A stretch of 64,000 bases of DNA from positions 930,001-994,000 of the forward strand of contig JANFAH010000014.1 in the NCBI GenBank assembly GCA_024663395.1, given 5' to 3'. Below the pieces are notes generated by a model, which worked only from the letters and a program-made list of their open reading frames with translations, made no database searches and was not told where the DNA came from. The position numbers were made by a program, and so were the translations under genes. The DNA is from Pisolithus tinctorius. Lineage: Eukaryota; Basidiomycota; Agaricomycetes; Boletales; Pisolithaceae. Numbering within the stretch: position 1 is the first letter of the stretch; each line of letters starts with the position of its first letter. Positions 8,860 to 20,172 of the stretch are shown here, piece after piece.

Positions 8860-11647
8860 GAAGTATTTAACAATACCAAGAAGAATAGTGTGGAGGATTT
8901 CTGTTGGTGTATCCTGATGGATGTTGACACCAGGCATTCCAAGAAGTGGATTTATATGGTCATCAATGTTGGAGTTTGACATATTTACCTTAGTCATGTT
9001 CCAGCAAGCACAGGATTATGTAATTGAAAAAGTGTACACTTTGCAGTTACTTATTTATCTGCACCTCAGCTTCAACCAACTTGAAGTCTGAGGTGAGACT
9101 CATACTTTCTTTCTACAGGACATTTACTTACCTACCTAGAATAATCCTTCTTTTCAGTCCAGTACTTGACTCCCTCTGCAAATTCATCAACCTTCAAAAA
9201 TCAAGAGACAGTCCACCCAATGCCAGTTCAAATTCCTTTTCCAGCTGCACCTGAACCTCTGCTTCAGGCTTGGCTGGTACTCCTGCCTTGCACTTTCTCA
9301 ACTGCTTCCCAAGCTCCAATAAACAATTTATGATAGACATTGACACTGGGTCACATATGCCAGAACTGGCAACTGCACCCTTGAGTTTCTCTGTTCCCCC
9401 AGGCAGCTTAGCCAACTCCACCTGCTTCTTGATCTCTGCTAATGTTCTTTCAGGGGTGCAGAGTTCACCACACTGGACTAAAAGTAGGTCAGTCATCCAA
9501 TGTGACATGGACTGTACACACCTCAAATACATAGATTCATATAGCCAGAGTCAGACATCTTCTCTTGATTTGTTCCACCAACATTACATGTCCTGCAGAA
9601 GTAGTTGCAATGAAGTCCTGCATGGCTGCACTCCTCTGCCTGCATTGGATTGTCTCCTGCAATGAAAACATTGTATGCAATGAGCATGACCTCTGTTTTG
9701 TATTTGCAGTCCCAGGTGATGACTCCCTCCTCCATTGTTTTCCTAATTATGACAGAGTCAGAAATCAATTGAACTCTGGACAATTTGGTACTCACCATAC
9801 AGATTTTGACACACCATTCATGAGCTCCAAGGGTGTATCATGTGGTGATGATGTAACAAAGCAAATGCAAAATTCCTTCTCAACCATTTCCCTTGGCATG
9901 GATGCATTGGACATATAGACGACATGATGCTTGTTCCATTGTTTTGATATGTTGCCTGAGACATCATCCATGAACAGGATGAGAGGGACAGAAAGCACTA
10001 AACAACCTCCAGACTTGATACAGAGTGGATTTGGCATAAGTTTTCCAAAGCATGCTGAGGACTCTACAAAAACATTTCCACCAATAAACAACATGCCAAA
10101 AGGAAAAGCTCACCTGTAAAGCCATTTTTGAATTCATCATTGTTTGCCTGGATATCTGTAAAGGTATGAAAAAATGTTGTGATGGGAGTAATGACTTTTT
10201 CTGGATCAACAGAAAAGCCAATCTATCCAGTGTCAGTCAGTCATGCAGCAGCTCATCACAACTCAGGTCACTTACATCAGTGCATGAAACTGAATGGCCA
10301 ATTGCCAGGATCTCTGGGTCTTGCTCAGCATTCTTCTGCACACAGAAGAACTTTGTTGGAATAAAATAAGCCCCATTGCTTTTTTGCAAAATTTCATCAA
10401 CAAAGTATACATTGCTTCCAACCTTAACACTTGGTGGTGCAAGACCTTGTGGAAGACCATGCAGCATTTTCTCCCCATGATAAACCTGAGACATTTTTCC
10501 TTCACCTTCCTCTGGGAAGTCCTGCATAGTAAGGCATGTAAGTGGGTTGGAATAATCCTGAGAAGAAATACAAGTTAGCACTGGGCTGGGCATGAGTGAT
10601 TCATACTCTTACCATTGCAATTAATTTTGCAACTGAATTCATGTAGAATGTTGTGCCAGATGGCACTGTAACCTTTTCAGTTGGATCCCCCATCAACTTC
10701 TTCATCCTTTGGTATGTTTTCTTCATACTGTAGAGAGATGGGATACCAGTTACCCCAATGGCACATGCCCAACCTAAGATTGCTCTTTTCTGGACCTCAG
10801 AGAAACACAGACATGGTGAGCTAAACAGTAGATGAGTTCTAAACTCCTGTAAACTCCACTGCTTTAACAACTCATTATCTTGAATAAGACAATTTAATTC
10901 ATACCATCATGTTTGACCATGGATAGGTTGGGCAGTCAGTGGGTACTTCTTCTGGTGAGACAAATTGGTTTGGAGTGTTTGGAGCTGCAGCAGAAATATT
11001 AGTCTTGACCCCTAAAGACAAAGGTAAACATACTTATCACATCCTCACATTCAAGATCACTCCAGTGTGGATCTCCATCTTCATCAAAACTTGTATCCAT
11101 CTCAGTCCCCAATTCTTCACCTGATGCTGGCAATGGGCATGAGAATAATGACTCTCCCCTCTCAAGCATCCCCATAATTTCCTCATAATAGTCAGTGGAT
11201 GTCAGCTCAATGGTTTTTTGTGGTTTATCCTATATGACATCAATGGCATTACCATCCACATCTCCCCCACTTCCATACAGTGAAATGCCAGGAATATCTG
11301 CAAGTAGATCTGGAGGCACCTGCAATGGGGGTGAGCTGATATTCATTGGCTCAGGTGATACCAGTGATCTATCCATTCCATGGGACTCCTCAACATCCAC
11401 CAGATTTGACTGATGCTTGCTTGTGCTGGCATGCTTAGGGACATGACAGCAGCACATTGTCAAATATTCACCATGCTTCCCTGGACAAACCAGGCATTGA
11501 ACCCTGTCTGCACCAGGAACAGTCCTGAACACTGTATTTGAAAGTTCATTTTCAAACTTACAGTACTGTTCAAGCTCACCTTTGGAGTCTGCCAATGCCT
11601 GGTGCTCTGCTGAATATCTGGGCTTTTTGCAGAAAGGTAACTGTGTA
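8860..11647 (-). pseudogene. Basidiomycete mobile-element (transposase-like) gene, decayed
   Basis: Read right to left, the exons give a Cys/His-rich N-terminal segment (11595-11370), then about 10870-10610, 10593-10240, 10230-10110, 10060-9790 (containing FMDDVSGN and QWNKHH), 9755-9530 (DNPMQAEECSH and CRTC), 9530-9200, and a last block at about 8961-8863 (INPLLGMPG and PTEILHTILLG). Clear introns are present, for example 50 bases from GTGAGC to TTTGTAG near 10110-10060. I know this arrangement from a large multicopy family of mushroom mobile-element proteins often annotated as hypothetical; CACTA-like relatives are possible, but I cannot name the superfamily. The 3' part after the last block is missing and the 5' part is separated by the palindromic element at 11648, so a remnant is likely. 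Confidence 0.6.
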
Positions 11648-11864
11648 CAGTGAGGGACAAAAGCGTTGCAATGTTTGTGAGGTGTGACTTGTTGCTGATG
11701 TAGCTCAGGCTAATCTGCACAGATAATGATGATACCTATACCATTGGAAAGGGGTGACTCTAAGCTTTCCAGAGCACTAAGGTTCAGTCAAAACAAAGCA
11801 ATACATGCTGAGATACACCCTATTCTTTCTGAAAGGTGCATTGCAATGCTTTTGTCCCTGACTG
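11648..11864 (+). repeat. Nested mini-element in the left arm
   Basis: The outer terminal repeat at 11648 has an inverted, slightly diverged copy at 11839-11864 (ending CCCTGACTG rather than CCCTCACTG). The outer 217 bases of the arm therefore have the structure of a small MITE with its own terminal inverted repeats. Confidence 0.75.
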
Positions 11865-13004
11865 GTGAAATCATGAAATGAGACCTTTTGATGGGATTGG
11901 GGGCATGGAGGATGGAAAAAAATGATTACATAATAAACCACATGATCTTAGAGATGATTTGTCAGCATGTAAACAATGACAAACATTGGACTTGTACCAT
12001 TAATCCTCCCTCTTTTACCACAACTCATGAAATCATCTCTCTAGCTCACATGGTCATTTTCTCAAGGAATTCTTATCAAATACTGGTGGCCACCACAGTG
12101 CCATCAGTATAACATGCTCTCAGAACCATCAGCCCCTTAAAAAACCTGCTGTCAGTCATTTCCTGGACTGTTTCCCCCTGCATACCTGATGTGTTCTGGG
12201 ACTAATCAGTACTTGGAAGGCTGAAAATGTTATGGAGGTCAATCTGGCACCTCAGAACATGATGTACAAGCCAGTCCTCTCTCAACCAATGCATTTCTGG
12301 CACAGGAACACTGATATGGAAGTTGGGGTGAGACAAAACCTCCTTGTGCTCTGAGCACCATAAAGAGGGTTCACTAGATCTTGCTCTGATCTGAACTGTA
12401 GATGACTGGGGAAGGATTATTTGGTCATGTGTGACCAAAGGCAATATTCAGGGCCAGATGGAAGCACAGGATTCTGCTCCATGGCAGCTCAGTAGCATAT
12501 CCTTCTGATGACTCCCAGGGGTAAAGAGGATTTTGTCTTTCCCTAACTTCCATACCACTGTCCCTGTGCCAGAAATGCATTGGTTGAGAGGGGACTGGTT
12601 TGTACATCATGTTCTGAGGTGCCAGATTGACCTCCATAACATTTTCAGCCTTCCAAGTACTGATTAGTCCCAGAACACATCAGGTATGCAGGGGGAAACA
12701 GTCCAGGAAATGACTGACAGCAGGTTTTTTAAGGGGCTGATGGTTCTGAGAGCATGTTATACTGATGGCACTGTGGTGGCCACCAGTATTTGATAAGAAT
12801 TCCTTGAGAAAATGACCATGTGAGCTAGAGAGATGATTTCATGAGTTGTGGTAAAAGAGGGAGGATTAATGGTACAAGTCCAATGTTTGTCATTGTTTAC
12901 ATGCTGACAAATCATCTCTAAGATCATGTGGTTTATTATGTAATCATTTTTTTCCATCCTCCATGCCCCCAATCCCATCAAAAGGTCTCATTTCATGATT
13001 TCAC

Positions 13005-13221
13005 CAGTCAGGGACAAAAGCATTGCAATGCACCTTTCAGAAAGAATAGGGTGTATCTCAGCATGTATTGCTTTGTTTTGACTGAACCTTAGTGCTCTGG
13101 AAAGCTTAGAGTCACCCCTTTCCAATGGTATAGGTATCATCATTATCTGTGCAGATTAGCCTGAGCTACATCAGCAACAAGTCACACCTCACAAACATTG
13201 CAACGCTTTTGTCCCTCACTG
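13005..13221 (-). repeat. Nested mini-element in the right arm
   Basis: Mirror copy of 11648-11864, beginning CAGTCAGGGACAAAAG at 13005 and ending at the outer terminal repeat at 13221. The two copies are in opposite orientation. Confidence 0.75.
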
Positions 13222-13717
13222 TAAATTGATTAAAGCTAGGAAATTGTGAGCAGTACACTGGTATGTACCACTGCAGGTATGAAGGGTACAGTAATTTACT
13301 ACTCACAATTGGAATTGCACCCCCTCAGGTGTGTGGCTCCCTCTGGATCTGATCAAGTGCTGCAGGGGCTGGTGGTACACACACTTGTGTAGATCAATGC
13401 AACCTGGGGGGGGTGAGTACATCAACACATACATACATGAAAAGTGGCCCATTACCTGCCTACAAGCTGACTTGTCTGGGTAATCTGCAAGTCTGCTGAA
13501 CTGCTTATCAGTAGTGTTGATTTTATTGAAACTGAGACTGAGTTAGGGTGTGATTCCCACTCAATTATTGACAAGGGAATTGATGGGGATAAATTGACAA
13601 GCTCAACTCACATTCATGACCTATTCTTGAAGTTTAAGGAGCTTGATGAGGTGCTGGACATCTGCTGGGGAGCATATGTTATCACACACTGATCATCCAG
13701 CATGGTGGTGATGTCAC

Positions 13718-14494
13718 ATGACTGATGCCAACTGCTGTTTGGCATTTTGTGCCATCAACAACACCACCAACCCCATGTCCACCAGAATGGCTATGGCCTC
13801 CATCAATGTGTCTACCATCCAATGTGTCAATGGCATCAGTCTCAGTCCAGTAAATTGTTCAATCTCATTTGATGGCCACTTGAACATTGTTGATGCACCA
13901 CCTTGCATTGTGAGGCACCTATTTCTTTCACCATCTACTGACACATTTTACCATTCACAGCCTATGCAGATATCTATCCATGTCCCTGAAGAATATTCAC
14001 ACCTTAGGCCATCTTTGCACACCTATGATGCAATGCCTCATACCCCACTTCAACCTCTGTCACATGTAAGTGGCTCATATGGTGTCATGTGTTGCTGCTG
14101 ACAGATTTCACAGACAGATTTTCCTTACCTTCCACTTTCCCCTACTTTTAACCACCTTGATGGCACAGCATGGGCTTCCCTTGCTGATGAAATTCAATTT
14201 TGGTTGGTCCACAGCATCACTGAGAAGCATTCACCCAACTGGCTATGGAGTCAGGAATTTTTCTGGATGGTGTTCATTGCAGCCTTCCCTCAGTTCCCCC
14301 ACAATGTGTGGCTGACCTGGAATCCATTGATCCCAATGGAGGGTCCATTCATTTGTAATTGGGTTTCAGAGCTCAACTCAGGTATGGTCAGCTTTGATTT
14401 GCCATCGTCCATCAGAGAGCTTGTGTGGGAGAAAGTGCAGAAATTGTCCACTATATTAATGTTGTCATACAAAGACTATCATGTACACTCTTGA
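13718..14494 (+). CDS. Unrecognised ORF fragments in the transposon island
   Basis: Open frames at 13718-14060 and about 14115-14494 can be joined through a candidate intron (GTAAGT at about 14066, CAG near 14116). The result is a Trp- and Pro-rich peptide ending at TGA 14492-14494. A minus-strand frame overlaps at 13714-13944. I do not recognise the family. The position beside the decayed mobile-element gene suggests another transposon-borne gene, possibly inactive. Confidence 0.25.
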
Positions 14495-15217
14495 GTGCCT
14501 GTAGGGTAGCAATTGATTGCCATTTGTTGTCCTTGTGAAAATTCACTCCCTACCTCTGAGCAAATCACAAGTTTGCATTAATACTGGTGTTGATGTTACA
14601 GGTACAGTAGATCTAGACTTGATGTTACTTTAATATTGATAGAAGGTTAAGTATTATATCAACTTGACTGTGTGCTGCTTCATTAATGTAGCATACAAGC
14701 ATAAGGACTGTGGTGATAGAAATCTGAGGCACCACTGACCCCCGAGCGACCTAAAATTGATGTTCAAAAACTTGGGATAAAACGGCACAAGAGAATTTTT
14801 CTAAAACAGATACTTGGCCTAACATTCATGAATTGGCTGGGAAATGTCTATTTCAAGGCCAAGTTCCGATTAAATATATAATTTTCGTCAAATGTTAGGT
14901 AACTGTTAGCTACATTTGGCCGTGTAGATGTCTTCGTCCGTTGCCTCAAAGGCTTGATGGGCCTGGCAAAAATAGATAATTATATAATAACATTTCCTTA
15001 TTTGGTATTATCTTGGCATTATCCGACTATCCCTATGGGTTATCACACTCAAGATAGGTATGGGTTATGGGTTATATATGTGAAATCCCAGCAAACCAAC
15101 TTGGGAAATCCAAAAAGCTATGGGTTCTCAGGGAGTATGGGTTATACAGGGTATGGGTTAGGAGGGAGTCAACTGTAAGTACATCATGGGTGGTGAAAAA
15201 TAAACAATGCCAAATGA
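14495..15217. other. Intergenic junction between transposon island and host genes
   Basis: No gene is supported. Base composition changes near 14,740. Between about 15,035 and 15,175 the word TATGGGTT recurs about seven times at irregular spacing. This stretch is the upstream region of the dioxygenase gene at 15218. Confidence 0.5.
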
Positions 15218-16522
15218 GTGGTGTTTCGAACCGTGGACTTCTCGACTACCACAGTCATGCTATTGCCCGCTGCCCGCTCGCTGTCCCGCCCAACGAGTCT
15301 CCAACTGAAACTGCCGCAGATCAATGCCAGCTTCCCTTATCTCTGGCTCCGCGATGCCTGCCAGTGTCCAAAGTGTGTCCATCCATCGACACGGCAGAGG
15401 CTTCACAGACTCTCCGACATCCCCGCCGATATCGGTCCTGCAACCGACGACAGTGTCGATCTCAAGCAGGACGGTGTCCACATCAGGTGGACAGACGGAC
15501 ACGAGTCATTCCACTCGTTCACCTTCCTCGAGCGGTACTCCTCTGCCTCGAGTCTCTCTTCTTTCCACCGCGACATCCCCGCTGAGCCGTGGGATGCATC
15601 GACCATCTCCCAGTCTCCCGATCTGTTCGTGCCGTACGACGATCTCTCCCAGCCATCGCGTCTTCTCAGTGCCATCACACAGCTTACCCGCTTCGGGCTG
15701 CTCCTCGTGACAGGCGTCCCAACTAATAATACCGACGATGCGACTTGCGAAACTCGCAAATTAGCGAATCTGTTCGGGGAAATTCGACCCACTCTTTATG
15801 GGGAGGTCTGGGAGGTGAAGCATATCGTTGACAGTCGAAACATTGCATATACAAACCTCGACCTCGGATTACATTGTGATCTACTGTAAGTGAGCCATTT
15901 CCGATCCTAAGACCGCTACCTGAATGACGTGATTTGTAGATACCTTGAGCATCCCCCGCGATACCAGATCCTACACTGTCTCAGAAATCGAGCCGTTGGC
16001 GGCATGTCTATCTTCGCAGATGGACTGCACACAGCAAATACCCTTCGCAGAACCCATCCCGAGGACTTCAACATTCTAAGCACCACCCCGGTCCCTTTCC
16101 ATTATATCAACGATGGTCATCATCTTCACCACGAGCATCCGACTATCGAGCTCGAACCGATCCCCACATCACCATTCGCAGAACGTACTGTGAAATACAT
16201 AAACTATTCACCTCCATTCCAAGCGCCACTGCTCTTGAGCCCTGGACTACTGGAGTTCCATACTGCATTGAAGCAATTTGCGACCCAGCTCGATGTTCCA
16301 GGGAACCGCATGGAATATGTCTTGCGTGAAGGAGACGCCGCACTGTTCGATAATCGCAGGGTCCTTCACGCGCGTACAGCATTTGCAGACATTGGCTGTG
16401 ACGTCGACGGAAAGCCTAATCGTTGGCTGAAAGGGTGCTATTGGGAGGCAGACCCTGTTCTCGACCGTGGAAGAGTCCTTCGTGCTAGCGCCGAAAATGC
16501 GAAACCAAAACCTGTCAGCTGA
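15218..16522 (+). CDS. Gamma-butyrobetaine/TauD-type 2-oxoglutarate dioxygenase
   Basis: Two exons (15218-15885 and 15940-16522) with a 54-base GT-AG intron give about 416 residues. The N-terminal region has the DUF971-like zinc-binding signature of this family (WLRD, then C-x-C-x2-C and HPSTRQ). The C-terminal part is a TauD/TfdA fold with the iron-binding H-x-D at 15872-15880, split from its context by the intron, and the distal His in LHAR at 16367-16369. The family contains gamma-butyrobetaine and trimethyllysine hydroxylases of carnitine synthesis; sequence alone does not separate them. A second ATG at 15257 starts a more mitochondrial-looking N terminus and may be the true start. It ends 108 bases from the convergent hydratase gene. 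Confidence 0.85.
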
Positions 16523-16630
16523 AACATGTATTACCTCGAGCTATCGGCAACTACTGAAGATACAAGCATTGTAAGCTCACGCTTCGCAAGGTACATTGCA
16601 CATGATATTCTGCATCGTATACCACAGGCA

Positions 16631-18102
16631 TCACAGCTTACTCTTCTCCACTTTCTTAACAAACGCTATACCATTACTCAGTGCAACCTAGGACGGGGTA
16701 CGAGTGTATGAATAAATATAACAACTTCACAAGTCTGTACTGGATAACTACTCACTTTGCCTGTGGTCACGTCCTTTGTGACAAAAGCAATCTCTGTCGT
16801 GCCGTTAGGTCCAGGCCCAACTTCCCAAGCCTGCGTTTCAAGTTCATCACCAGGTGAAACAGGGGACGAGAATCTGGCGCAGATAAGCTTAAGCGCGCGT
16901 CGGTCACCCTTTCCCACGGCCTGGATAAGCGCTCTCGCGGCAAACCCATACGATGACAGTCCGTGGAGGATAACATCACCGAATCCCAGAGCCTTGCCTA
17001 CTTCAGGATCTGCATGTGTGTGTACGACAAGGACGATCAGGAACGCAGTTACAGTGCACTCATTGAAATCCCACCGATGTGCAAAGGATTGTAATCGCCA
17101 CTGAGGCGATAGATGAGCGCTTGCTCGGGGGACGTCTTTTCACGGACGACCCAGTCTGGCTTGCGGTCTTTCGGGATTGGCTTTGCTTGTGGAGCGCTGG
17201 CAATGACTTTGGAAAATTTCCCGCCGTTGGCCTTGGAGCCTAGATAAAATGCGGAGCCCTGGTCGCGAAGTCTCTGGTAAGACACGACGAAAGAGAGTGG
17301 CGGTACTACGGTCCTGTCCAACTCACATAGAGTTTAGCGTAAATGGTGCCTTTGGGATCAAGTAGTAGCGACTCCGTTTCAACAATGATACCTGACTCTA
17401 TAATCAAGTCGCATCAGACTACAGTACATTCCTTCGTTAGGCGATGGAGGGCTTACTATTTTCGTGCACGCCAACAATCCTGTTAGACAGTTTCCAGCCT
17501 AGACCACTCTCTGGTGGCAGATCCCGCAGCACCTCGATGCTCTGAGTGGCGTGAACCTATGAGATAGGTCCATTAAAAATAGTACATAGGTCAGGGTCGT
17601 AGCCACATACAACCCTCCTAGAATCGAGTTTAGGAAGTCCAGGAATAACCTCATTGGCATGTTTGGAAGCAAATAACGACACGTCGGTGTCCTCGCCTGC
17701 GATTATGATTCGAAGTACTTAGTGTTCAAGTACCTTGGAGACGCGAAACATACCCTTAAATGAGAGAACTACTGGAAATGTTGGCAACGGACCCCAAGAC
17801 TTGTCTGCGAGATGTCCAATTGAAGCTCTCGGGCACGACCGACGCTGATAGATCGCTCACCGAGTTCTGCCAAGTATTAATTGGAGTTAGGCAGGAGGAC
17901 ACAAGGAAAGAAGTACCGTATACTAGTGGTAGCTCATCCCGCTTAGCCCCGACGCCTAGCGCATACGTGAGGAGGTCTTTGCGTGTCCAAGACACCTAGG
18001 AACCACGGCATCAGTGATCGTATGTAGAACGGGAGAAGAGCCTTCAAATACTGGTTTGTCTCGTAACTGAAAGCCAACAGCTTTAGCAAGGTCGTATCCC
18101 AT
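16631..18102 (-). CDS. Peroxisomal MaoC-type 2-enoyl-CoA hydratase
   Basis: Ten exons can be joined: 18102-18052, 17995-17917, a 6-base micro-exon 17866-17861, 17804-17754, then from 17696, and so on to 16687-16631. The N-terminal half-hotdog starts MGYDLAKAVGF and contains the KRDELPLVYEL segment. The C-terminal half has the hydratase 2 motif (GDYNPLHI, DP, GFGDVILHGL) with the catalytic Asp and His. The protein ends in SKL, a type 1 peroxisomal targeting signal, so it should hydrate enoyl-CoA to (R)-3-hydroxyacyl-CoA in peroxisomal beta-oxidation. It is a stand-alone hydratase without the dehydrogenase domains of Fox2. Confidence 0.9.
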
Positions 18103-18906
18103 CGTCTATGGTTGAGTTCAGAGCAAGGAAGTGAGCTTGTGATTAACCACGAAGTTGCCGGTCACGGCATCTGGAGGTGGCGGCCACGTGGTTATCTAAT
18201 CACTCTACACACCAACCACGCTACCCTACGGTCAGTGACTACAACCCAAGTGTACGTACATACCAACTGGCAACAGGATGGTACTGACTTGGGGTAATAC
18301 ATAGTCTCACGGGGACAGTTCTCTGCTTTCGTAGAGTCAGACGGCAATTCACGGGCCTATGTCCACCAAAATCCGGTTCGCAGGTTACGGCATGTTGTCG
18401 AGCGCGACAATTCGGGCGACAGGCCTACAGTGAGTTCCGCAGTAAGGAAGCTTGGCCGAAAAGGAGAGGGAAAAAAAATTCTTCCTCAAGGTTGTGGTCA
18501 GAACGTTGTTGTAATATATATGATCCTAAACGCCGGGGTTGTTCATATAATGAGGCTCTGACAGTTCCCCCATCCAGTTAGCTGTGGGAGGAGGGAGGGA
18601 AGTCGGTATACGTCAACTATTAGGGTGTCTCGGGCCCTGGACCTTGCCAGCTGTCACAAGTCAAGCCCTCCAGCCCTCCGATGCCCCACTGATAACCGTG
18701 GAATCCAAACCCTATACGGTATCGTAACGATACTTGGTGGTATGTAATACCAAGCCCTCGATAATAGCGTGGATATTGAATTCATCCTGATGGCCGAGCC
18801 ACTGCGTCGTGTCTTCTTCTTCCCACGTTTTTCCCTCAAGTTGCGAGCGTTTTTCCACTGGCCAGGGATCCGATGACCCACTAGGGTGACTTCCCGTTGC
18901 TGTTTG
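18103..18906. other. Intergenic region, no gene seen
   Basis: This 804-base region separates the divergently transcribed hydratase and 7-TM genes and should hold both promoters. It has an A-run near 18470 and no convincing coding or RNA gene signal. Confidence 0.5.
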
Positions 18907-20172
18907 ATGTCGTCGTACGCCCCCGACGAGTCTGCTTACCAGCTCTTCGCTGAGGCGACATGGCTGCAAGGCGCCATCGTCACATCCGTCTTCTATGGTG
19001 TCGCACTCACCCTTACATCCATGTGTGTCCGCTCCCTCTGGAATCGCATCCGCTCCCGTGGGTCAGGTTACAAAAGAGACATCTTCTTCCTTTGCTATGT
19101 CATTTTCGTCTTTGCGTGTGCGAGTGTCTACCAGGTTGCCAACGCCCAAATAACACAATTAGGCTTTATCAATCGTCGCAACTACCCCGGCGGTATGTGT
19201 CTCCTCGACACTCCCACCCACACTTACTGTTGCTCACTTTAATGCTTAGGTCCCGCCGCATTCGAGGAAAGCAATGCCTCCATACCCATCAACCTCACAT
19301 TCGTTCTCATGGACTGGTGTGCGGACCTCCTCATGGTAAGCTCTCCCGTATCCCCTTGTCAATTTTCGAAACTAGATTTCGACATAGATTTGGCGCTGCA
19401 TCGTTGTATACCGTGATACCAGGTTTCGCATTATCATCACACTGTTTGGAGTACTGATTTTCGTCGCTAGCTTCGGTGCGTACATCACTGTTATCAATCC
19501 CCCACTCACTCACTGACACCGCGTAGTTACCGGTCTGTTCTGGCTCATTATCATATCCATCCCTGAACGAGCATCCGACGCGTGGATGTCCTACTCCCTA
19601 CTCTTTCCCTACCTCAGTGTATCGCTTGCTAGCACTATGTTCATCAGTGGTCTCACAGTCCTCCGCTTCTTGTACCACCGCCGCCGCGTATCCAACGTCC
19701 TCGGCCAAGCTCTCGGTTCCGTTTACACGAATTTCGTAACCATGATCATTGAATCTGCAGCGATATATTCGTTGTGTTCTTTACTTTATATGATCCCCTA
19801 CGCTACTGGAAGTCCCCTTGCGAACGCGTTCATGCAAATCCTTGGAATGGCTCAGGTAGGTCCTTGTAGTGAGTTTTCCAGCTAAGCCAGCACTAATTTT
19901 TCCATCAGGGAACCGCCCCCCTCCTCATCATCTACCGCGTTTCGGAGGGCAAGGCGTGGACAAACACCCAGTCTCGAAACACGCTAACTTCCGCTTCTCT
20001 CCGAATGCGCCGAATGTCCGCTAATCCCACTAGTACTGATGCAAGCACCACGTCTCATATCCGCACTAACCCGATGAACATCCAAGTTACGTTTGATGTC
20101 CATAAGAGTCGGGATGAGTCGGTGATCAAATCTGTCGAGGAGGATAAGGATGAAGTCTGCCATGCTGTATAG
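18907..20172 (+). CDS. Seven-transmembrane protein of unknown function
   Basis: Five exons: 18907-19192, 19250-19335, 19388-19475, 19527-19855 and 19909-20172, with introns of 51-57 bases. The product is about 285 residues with seven predicted hydrophobic spans, the first two in exon 1 and the last ones in exon 4 to 5. A conserved NYPGG motif is split by intron 1, WCADLLMIWRC is in span 3, and YRVSEGKAW precedes a hydrophilic Ser/Thr-rich cytoplasmic tail. Mushroom genomes carry large families of such proteins, often listed as hypothetical membrane proteins; their ligand and function are unknown. The upstream in-frame codon at 18886 is GTG, so ATG 18907 is the better start. Confidence 0.75.

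Larger units (their letters stand above)
11648..13221. mobile_element. Palindromic (foldback) Tc1/mariner-type element
   Basis: The element begins CAGTGAGGGACAAAAG, ends with its reverse complement, and is flanked by TA on both sides (11646-11647 and 13222-13223), as expected of Tc1/mariner insertion. Outer arms of about 550-600 bases appear identical by eye; arm identity falls towards a unique centre near 12,350-12,530. A 74-codon open frame occurs word for word in both arms (11888-12112 and 12757-12981). No transposase catalytic motif was found, so it would depend on a transposase encoded elsewhere. The near identity of the arms implies recent formation or gene conversion. Confidence 0.88.

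Noticed and set aside
11888..12981. Identical 74-codon frames on opposite strands as a duplicated gene
   Set aside because: They are the two arms of the palindromic element; identity follows from the inverted repeat and does not show coding.
15035..15175. Possible interstitial telomere repeat
   Set aside because: The words are TATGGGTT at irregular spacing, with only one GGGTTAGG-like match, not TTAGGG in tandem.
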